Assembly: GCA_944320605.1 (NCBI GenBank) | Contig: CALUIE010000006.1 | Coordinates: 1-56,788, forward strand | DNA: 56,788 bases | Source of the DNA: an uncultured Phocaeicola sp. | GTDB taxonomy: Bacteria; Bacteroidota; Bacteroidia; Bacteroidales; Bacteroidaceae | Direction of reading: 5' to 3' | Shown here: piece by piece, positions 51,589 through 56,788 of the stretch | How the letters are laid out: every line of letters starts with the position of its first letter | Numbering within the stretch: the stretch's first letter is position 1 | The notes under the pieces: generated by a model | Databases searched by the model: none | Seen by the model: only the letters and a program-made list of their open reading frames with translations | Told to the model about the DNA's origin: nothing | Translations under genes and position numbers: made by a program

Positions 51589-52056
51589 TTAAAGACTTCT
51601 TGAACCGGCAAGAACCTCCGCCGGTATTTCAGCACATCTGGTATAAACGGAAACATCCTCCGCATTATCCTTTACAGTCCATTTCATAGTTTCATCTGTC
51701 ATTTCAGAAACTATATATTCATTCCATGGTTCATGCGAGAAATCATATTCTCCTGTCAGGACATATCCCAATTCGTCATCTTCGGTTATTTCGAATGTTC
51801 CTGTTGACTTATGAGAGTACATACTACCCATATTATCATACATTTCGAAAGTATGTTCCTTACGGTTAAATGTTATATACACATACTGACCTTCTTCCAA
51901 TGCTTTACCGTTGAATTCAGTCAACATCCAGGTCCCGTTAATTGTAGCATAATTAACAGTCTCATATACCACAGGTTCTTCATTATCCTTACTGCAAGCC
52001 ATAAAGCCTACGGCAAACATAATAAATAATGCTGTTTTAAAAATCAATTTTATCAT
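51589..52056 (-). CDS. lipocalin-like lipoprotein
   Basis: This 155-residue lipoprotein has signal MIKLIFKTALFIMFAVGFMAC (Cys about 21). The mature part is beta-rich with the lipocalin-like opening INGTWMLTEFNGKALEEGQYVYITFN, then HTFEMYDNMGSMYSHKSTGTFEITEDDELGYVLTGEYDF and MKWTVKDNAEDVSVYTRC. Bacteroidetes lipocalin-like domains commonly follow this G-x-W start. As last gene of a locus that encodes a surface S8 protease, it may bind a ligand or modulate the protease; this is speculation from position. Confidence 0.7.
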   Translation of the reverse strand: MIKLIFKTALFIMFAVGFMACSKDNEEPVVYETVNYATINGTWMLTEFNGKALEEGQYVYITFNRKEHTFEMYDNMGSMYSHKSTGTFEITEDDELGYVLTGEYDFSHEPWNEYIVSEMTDETMKWTVKDNAEDVSVYTRCAEIPAEVLAGSRSL

Positions 52057-52086
52057 ATTTATGCAATTAAATCTGATTTAAAAAGT

Positions 52087-52887
52087 TTAATCTACAAATT
52101 CCAGTTTCACATCAATCATCCTTTCAGAAGGACGTGCGTGAAGTCCGTCGAGCAAGACCTTATAAGTTTTATTTCCAATAGTTTTATCCGGAGTGTTTCC
52201 TGTCAGTTCTATAACAAGATATCCCTCTTCCGATGGTTCAAGCACTTGTGGTTCTGTCCTAAGTGACATAAAATCAGGAAGAAATCCTTTCATTGCAGTT
52301 ACCTTCAACGGTTTGCTACCTGAATTTGCACAAGCTATTTTTTCTAATCTTCTTGAGCCGTTCCTGACTCTTCCAAAATTGAACGTTTTGCTTCTAAGTT
52401 TCAGCTCTCCCATCGTAACTCTATAATCTTTCCATAGCTTTACAGAAGGAGTCACCTCTCCATTAACAGTCAATACAGCAACTGGTGTTTTTTCAGATAA
52501 GTCCGAATAGACAAACGCCCTCAAGAATGCTTTACCCGGATGTCCGAAAGGGTTAAAGACCAGCAATACTTCCGCTTCTTCTCCAGGTTTGACAACCGGA
52601 TTATTTATCTTTGCTTCCGTACATCCACATGTAGTGGAAATCTTTGTAATCACAATTTGCCTGTCGCTTACATTTCTGCATTTGAAAGAAAAACTCAAAG
52701 GTTTGTCATCTTCCGACATAATACCCGCATTTATCTCTACCGCATCAAATCTCAGCAAATCCTTGTTGCCGGCAAGGAGCCGCGGATTCATGATACTGTC
52801 AAGTTCATCTTTCGTATATACTTTCTGTGGAAAAACAGTTTCCACAGAAAGTATAAATGACAATATAAAGATAAATACAATTCTCAT
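52087..52887 (-). CDS. DUF1573 exported protein
   Basis: This 266-residue protein has signal peptide MRIVFIFILSFILSVETVFPQ. The DUF1573 pattern is clear: DAVEINAGIMSEDDKPLSFSFKCRNVSDRQIVITKISTTCGCTEAKINNPVVKPGEEAEVLLVFNP, with the TTCGCT motif about residue 85. A second Ig-like repeat (FNFGRVRNGSRRLEKIACANSGSKPLKVTAMKG) follows. The family is common in Bacteroidetes envelopes, fold Ig-like, role unknown. It starts 7 nt after the S8 protease stop, so it is surely in the same operon. Confidence 0.85.
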   Translation of the reverse strand: MRIVFIFILSFILSVETVFPQKVYTKDELDSIMNPRLLAGNKDLLRFDAVEINAGIMSEDDKPLSFSFKCRNVSDRQIVITKISTTCGCTEAKINNPVVKPGEEAEVLLVFNPFGHPGKAFLRAFVYSDLSEKTPVAVLTVNGEVTPSVKLWKDYRVTMGELKLRSKTFNFGRVRNGSRRLEKIACANSGSKPLKVTAMKGFLPDFMSLRTEPQVLEPSEEGYLVIELTGNTPDKTIGNKTYKVLLDGLHARPSERMIDVKLEFVD

Positions 52888-52894
52888 ATCAGAA

Positions 52895-54979
52895 TTACAT
52901 CCACCCGTTACCGGATGATTTTCTTACTGTTATTACAAATTCCTGAGTATTACCGTTACTGTCGGTTACAGAAGCCTTTGTTGTTCCCACAGCAGTTCCT
53001 GTAACTTTAAGAGAATTACCCTCAAGCACTACAGCCGCAATATTACTGTCAACAACTTCATACGATGATGCTGTCACTCCATCTATATATATACGCGACA
53101 GGTTTATAGTATAATTTTCTCCAACACCGACATACACGTTAGGAACTTTCATAGGCTGTGCTCCATACTCATTACCGTCAATCTTGTCCAACAGTATTTT
53201 CGCGTCTATCAATCCACCGATTTTTCCTTTATAGTTTGGCAAGTCCATAGTCATGTGTATTGCAGATTCTCCAAATGAAGCCCATCCATACCAATAAGAT
53301 TTCGTTTCATTCAGTTTATCATCCAATGACTCAACTGAATTCAGCAACATCTCCTTAAAATCTTCAGCACGATAATGTTTGCGCTGTTGTGCCGCATACG
53401 ACAAGCCCAATGCGGCTACACCTGAAATATGAGGACAAGCCATTGATGTTCCTTCCATGTATCCATAGCCGCTCTTGACATCTTCAGTCGAAGATATATC
53501 ACCATCGCTTAAAGCAAAAGACGGCATTGTGGAAAGGATAAGGGCCTTGTCATTCTTTGTACCTTCACCGTCACCACCTGGAGCCGTAATCATGTTTTTG
53601 CTTCCGCTCGGTGTACTGTAGTTTGAATATGGTGCAGGGGTTCCGTCAGGACCTATTGATGCTACACATATAAAATCTTTATACGCTCCCGGATATGCAG
53701 CCATAGGCGCATACTCGTTTCCTGCCGCAAATATGATGAGACCACCTTCAATAGTTCCATTCGGATCACCTGCATAACGCATAAAATATTCCATTACTTC
53801 CTTCTCCAGTATGCAAGTTTTTGCCCATTGTTCATCCGAAGTATATCCGGGTACATAACTATTCATATTTGCACGTCCTGAATTATATCCCCAGCTACAC
53901 TGCAGAATTACAGCACCGTTATCTGCCGCATACTTGATAGCTTTTGCCTCCATAAGGAGTGAAGAACCTGCATTTCCTGCAAAAATCTGTAATGACATGA
54001 TTTTTACTCCATCACCCTCGCCTGTTGAACCACCTGCAATACCGCACACACCTTTACCGTTATTATTAACGGCTGCAATCGTTCCTGCCACGTGTGTACC
54101 ATGTCCCATATCATTTATGTCAGAATATGTAATAAGTCCACAGTCGGTAACAAAGTTATATCCATGACGGTCGCCGGCATAGCCGTTACCATCGTTATCC
54201 TCTTTACCACCTAATGTTTCATTAGGGTTAGTCCACATGTTTGCAGCCAAATCTTCATGATCGTACATCACACCTTCATCCATCACAGCAACGATAATTG
54301 AAGGATCTCCTGTACATTTTGTCCATGCTTCCTGACAATTAACATCCATTGCTTCAACAGCCGTTGTCACAGGCACTTCAGGGGCAACAACGTTAAGAAT
54401 CGTCCCATCGTTTATATAGCTCCATTGATCTTTCAAGTAATGATCGTTGAATGTCCCACTCACCCCGTTTCTTGACATAACCACAGGTTCCACAGCCTTT
54501 GCTTTCTTTGCAGTACTGTAAGCGCGCTTTATTTCATGGTTATATTGCACTGCTGCGACTTCTGCAAGTTTCGACATATCCTGTGCCACTTTCTGCACAT
54601 CCATTTTCTCATCGAACTTTACAAGATACCACAAGTGAAGTCCGCTCTCGCGTGTACGCGCCTCGTTACGTTTATCAACAGGGAATACACGTTCAAACTT
54701 ATATGCTCCGGCAATGTCAAGCACCTCGTCAACCGAAGGTATTGAAGAGCGTGAAGCGTTTCCGCTTCTGCTCAGGGCACCGGCATTGTCAAGAATATCC
54801 TCCACTTCCGGTTTGAACTTTACAAAAAGTTCACCGTTTACAACGTCCTGCGGCACATTTATTACTGCCGCATTTCCGTTGTCTCCCCCGTTCGATTCGG
54901 GAACTATAATTTCCGAATCGTTACAGGAGAATAGTAATGACGCAGATAACAGCGTCGATAGTATATATTTTTTTCTCAT
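52895..54979 (-). CDS. S8 (subtilisin-like) serine protease lipoprotein
   Basis: This 694-residue surface or periplasmic protease has signal MRKKYILSTLLSASLLFSC (lipobox Cys 19). Residues about 45-155 are a propeptide-like domain (NGELFVKFKPEVEDIL, WYLVKFDEKMDVQKVAQDMSKLAEVAAVQYN). The catalytic domain (about 210-560) has Asp234 in IIVAVMDEGVMYD, His293 in DMGHGTHVAGT, oxyanion Asn421 in FAAGNEYAP and Ser512 in MEGTSMACPHISG. Residues about 610-694 are a BIG2-like Ig domain (VPNVYVGVGENYTINLSRIYIDG, NSLKVTGTAVGTTKASV). All catalytic residues are present. Target unknown. It lies between the BACON/LRR lipoprotein (31 nt) and the DUF1573 gene. Confidence 0.93.
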   Translation of the reverse strand: MRKKYILSTLLSASLLFSCNDSEIIVPESNGGDNGNAAVINVPQDVVNGELFVKFKPEVEDILDNAGALSRSGNASRSSIPSVDEVLDIAGAYKFERVFPVDKRNEARTRESGLHLWYLVKFDEKMDVQKVAQDMSKLAEVAAVQYNHEIKRAYSTAKKAKAVEPVVMSRNGVSGTFNDHYLKDQWSYINDGTILNVVAPEVPVTTAVEAMDVNCQEAWTKCTGDPSIIVAVMDEGVMYDHEDLAANMWTNPNETLGGKEDNDGNGYAGDRHGYNFVTDCGLITYSDINDMGHGTHVAGTIAAVNNNGKGVCGIAGGSTGEGDGVKIMSLQIFAGNAGSSLLMEAKAIKYAADNGAVILQCSWGYNSGRANMNSYVPGYTSDEQWAKTCILEKEVMEYFMRYAGDPNGTIEGGLIIFAAGNEYAPMAAYPGAYKDFICVASIGPDGTPAPYSNYSTPSGSKNMITAPGGDGEGTKNDKALILSTMPSFALSDGDISSTEDVKSGYGYMEGTSMACPHISGVAALGLSYAAQQRKHYRAEDFKEMLLNSVESLDDKLNETKSYWYGWASFGESAIHMTMDLPNYKGKIGGLIDAKILLDKIDGNEYGAQPMKVPNVYVGVGENYTINLSRIYIDGVTASSYEVVDSNIAAVVLEGNSLKVTGTAVGTTKASVTDSNGNTQEFVITVRKSSGNGWM

Positions 54980-55010
54980 ATTTACGTTTTAAATATAATT
55001 TAGATAAAAC

Positions 55011-56788
55011 TTACTCTTCGGTAGATTCGCTATCTTCGTTGTTCGGTTTTCTTCCCGGATACACATAATAGTAACTTCCTTCAGTATATCCTGTATTCGA
55101 ATAGTTACTTAAATTTGTCGGTTCATTTTCAAATCCGGCTTTCTCCTTATCTGTATTTATTGCATCTGTTTCCTGTGTAAATATCATAGAGAACGGATTC
55201 CAATAAGTCAAATACGGATGATACAATATCCACTTAGGCAACTTACCTGTCAGGAAGTTCAGGTTAAGTGACAATGATTTCATCTTAGGCCATACCCTCG
55301 GTGCTCCACCATCCTTCAAAAGATATCTATTTGCATCAGCCAGTTTTATAGTATCTCCTTTATAATACGGCATATCAGCCAAATAACCTTCCGTATATCG
55401 TTCCATACGAAGCTCATCTATCAACTGCTCATCACTCGGTAACTCTCCTTCCAGCAAATTAAGCGCCAAAGACAGCTCTTCAAGATCTTCCCATTTCAGA
55501 AGCATTTTGAAGTATTCACTATTTGTAGCCTGTGTAGGCTTGTTGGTGAATGTTTCGAAACCGGTATTCCATCTGAAGCCTACAGAATCCTCTTTAGCTA
55601 CCTGACTCAAATCTCTTGTAGTGTCATAACGTGTTATCTTGTTAAGGCGCAGTTTCTTCAATTTGTTGAAATTAGTATAGTTAATAACTCCGAGACCATT
55701 TTTATTAAATGTATTATCGTCCTTATATTCAAAGTTATTGCTGCTCAAATCAAGAGTTTCCAAAGTTTTTCCCAGTTCCTTGAAATCATCAGGCAATGAC
55801 ACCAAGCCGTATGCACTTATAGTAAGTTCCTTCAAGTTTCCATATTGAGCCAATTCGCATATCTCTGGTCCCAGAACTATACTCTTAAGGAAAGTATTAC
55901 TGTTTCCTGAGAAATAAATAGACTTGGCAGTCCACAAGTGCTTAATCTGATAAGGAATTGATTCATAAGTATCGAACAATCTGAACTTTACAGACTTCAA
56001 ACGTCCCAAAAGTTTATCATTCTTTGTAACCTCAGGATCTGTAGCTTTCCAGAGTTCAACTCCCTCCCAATACATCATGTTCTCACTTGAATCCCAACCC
56101 AGCATACCATTCATGCTTTCATAAATTGCAAGAATGGCAAGCGAGTCGCCTGCACGGTCATCCGTAATCTTTGGAGCAGATTTCTGTCTGAATTTCAAGA
56201 CCAGCGGATCTGCCACATTAGCATCATCACCTTTAGGCGTAATGGTAACTGTAGCAGTACGTTCACTTTCCTGAACATTAGTCAGCCAATCAAATCGCTG
56301 ATTGAATGTACGTGGACGGTCTCCATAATCATAATCCGGAACTTTATCAGCATATTTAAGCCAATTAGATTCACCGGCATCAACCTTTACCTCAAAATCT
56401 ATATTTGCCGTAACTTTCAGATTATAATACCGTTTACCATATTCTCCGCTATTTTCTATTACAATTTCCTGATCGGCATTTTCCACGAATACACCTTTCA
56501 TATATCCGGTCTGGGTGATTTTAACAGTTTTAGTAGTACCACCTTCTGCCATATACTGTATTTCAGCATAACGAGGTTCTGCAACTACAGAAGAGTCAAC
56601 TTTTACTTCACACAGTGTAGAACCGACTCCGTTAGAAGGTAAGACCCTTACCCAGGTAGCATCTATCGTAGTCTGCCATTTGGCATCACCGCTTACCTGA
56701 ATAGTTTCGATACCACCGTTTTCCCCCATAGTAATTTCCTCTTTGTCTATAGAGAAACCGGAAGTCAATTCGTTTTCGTCCTTACAGG
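55011..56788 (-). CDS. BACON-domain, leucine-rich-repeat surface lipoprotein (5' end cut by window)
   Basis: The frame is open to the window edge and begins CKDENELTSGFSIDKEEITMG, so Cys at 56786-56784 is probably the lipidated residue and only the signal peptide is missing. Two BACON-like domains (about residues 7-90 and 95-195; VSGDAKWQTTIDATWVRVLPSNG, VTANIDFEVKVDAGESNWLKY) are followed by leucine-rich repeats (LKELTISAYGLVSLPDDFKELGKTLETLDLSSNNFEY, LKKLRLNKI, LEELSLALNLLEGELPSD, MKSLSLNLNFLTGKLPKWI) up to a Tyr-rich C-terminus. BACON domains bind carbohydrates or act as spacers, and LRRs bind proteins. It is the first visible gene of the protease operon and may recognise the protease target. 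Confidence 0.85.
   Translation of the reverse strand, partial: CKDENELTSGFSIDKEEITMGENGGIETIQVSGDAKWQTTIDATWVRVLPSNGVGSTLCEVKVDSSVVAEPRYAEIQYMAEGGTTKTVKITQTGYMKGVFVENADQEIVIENSGEYGKRYYNLKVTANIDFEVKVDAGESNWLKYADKVPDYDYGDRPRTFNQRFDWLTNVQESERTATVTITPKGDDANVADPLVLKFRQKSAPKITDDRAGDSLAILAIYESMNGMLGWDSSENMMYWEGVELWKATDPEVTKNDKLLGRLKSVKFRLFDTYESIPYQIKHLWTAKSIYFSGNSNTFLKSIVLGPEICELAQYGNLKELTISAYGLVSLPDDFKELGKTLETLDLSSNNFEYKDDNTFNKNGLGVINYTNFNKLKKLRLNKITRYDTTRDLSQVAKEDSVGFRWNTGFETFTNKPTQATNSEYFKMLLKWEDLEELSLALNLLEGELPSDEQLIDELRMERYTEGYLADMPYYKGDTIKLADANRYLLKDGGAPRVWPKMKSLSLNLNFLTGKLPKWILYHPYLTYWNPFSMIFTQETDAINTDKEKAGFENEPTNLSNYSNTGYTEGSYYYVYPGRKPNNEDSESTEE

Overview
The window looks like a chromosomal segment from a gut-type Bacteroidales bacterium (Bacteroides/Phocaeicola/Prevotella-like). 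The evidence is AT-rich DNA; Bacteroidetes-type promoters (TTTG, about 19-20 nt, TAnnTTTG) in front of several genes; a BtuB/BtuG-type surface B12 locus; BACON, DUF4831, DUF3332, DUF1573 and START-like families; and a hpt-adk-obgE block. I cannot name the species. No phage, insertion sequence or CRISPR array is visible.

Positions 1-18,000 are mostly housekeeping. They hold tRNA-Met, a START-like protein, an LptF/LptG permease, ribBA, a Bax-inhibitor-1-like protein, an aspartate-type aminotransferase, a 55-residue 2[4Fe-4S] ferredoxin, and a GH3 glucosaminidase fused to a class-C beta-lactamase-like domain. After these come rplS, an ECF sigma factor, a CYTH protein, a 46-residue membrane peptide, prfB, an acyl-CoA synthetase, an M20 hydrolase, carbonic anhydrase and a stand-alone AICAR formyltransferase. 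Many are separated by clear hairpin terminators.

Positions 17,700-21,000 are accessory: an XRE antitoxin/AbiEii nucleotidyltransferase pair with an operator-like palindrome over its promoter, a possible gene remnant, two outer-membrane beta-barrel genes and an unusual 22-bp tandem repeat/hairpin. Positions 21,000-28,500 return to conserved genes: hpt-adk-obgE-pgeF-B3/4 on the minus strand, then nnrDE, DUF4831 and DUF3332 on the plus strand.

Positions 28,500-34,400 show regulation and decay. An 88-bp dyad array of GTTCA/TGAAC pentamers phased at 11 bp precedes a CpxP-like gene. A large outer-membrane beta-barrel gene is broken by a TGG-to-TGA stop and an internal deletion. A LytS/LytTR-type two-component pair follows, with 14-bp direct repeats at 21-bp spacing between it and the broken gene. 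An Mpv17-like membrane protein, a Crp/Fnr regulator and a truncated MATE gene complete the region.

Positions 34,500-42,900 hold a menaquinone operon (hotdog thioesterase, menF, menD, menB, menC) that runs into a LuxR-type regulator with a degenerate receiver and a TonB-dependent receptor; menE is not here. Positions 42,970-50,345 (minus) form a B12-uptake operon: promoter, cobalamin riboswitch with terminator hairpin, btuB, a surface lipoprotein, a BtuG-like beta-propeller and two further propeller paralogues. Two overlapping flavodoxin-fold genes diverge from it. The window ends in a minus-strand secreted operon: a BACON/leucine-rich-repeat lipoprotein (cut by the window end), an S8 protease lipoprotein, DUF1573 and a lipocalin-like lipoprotein.
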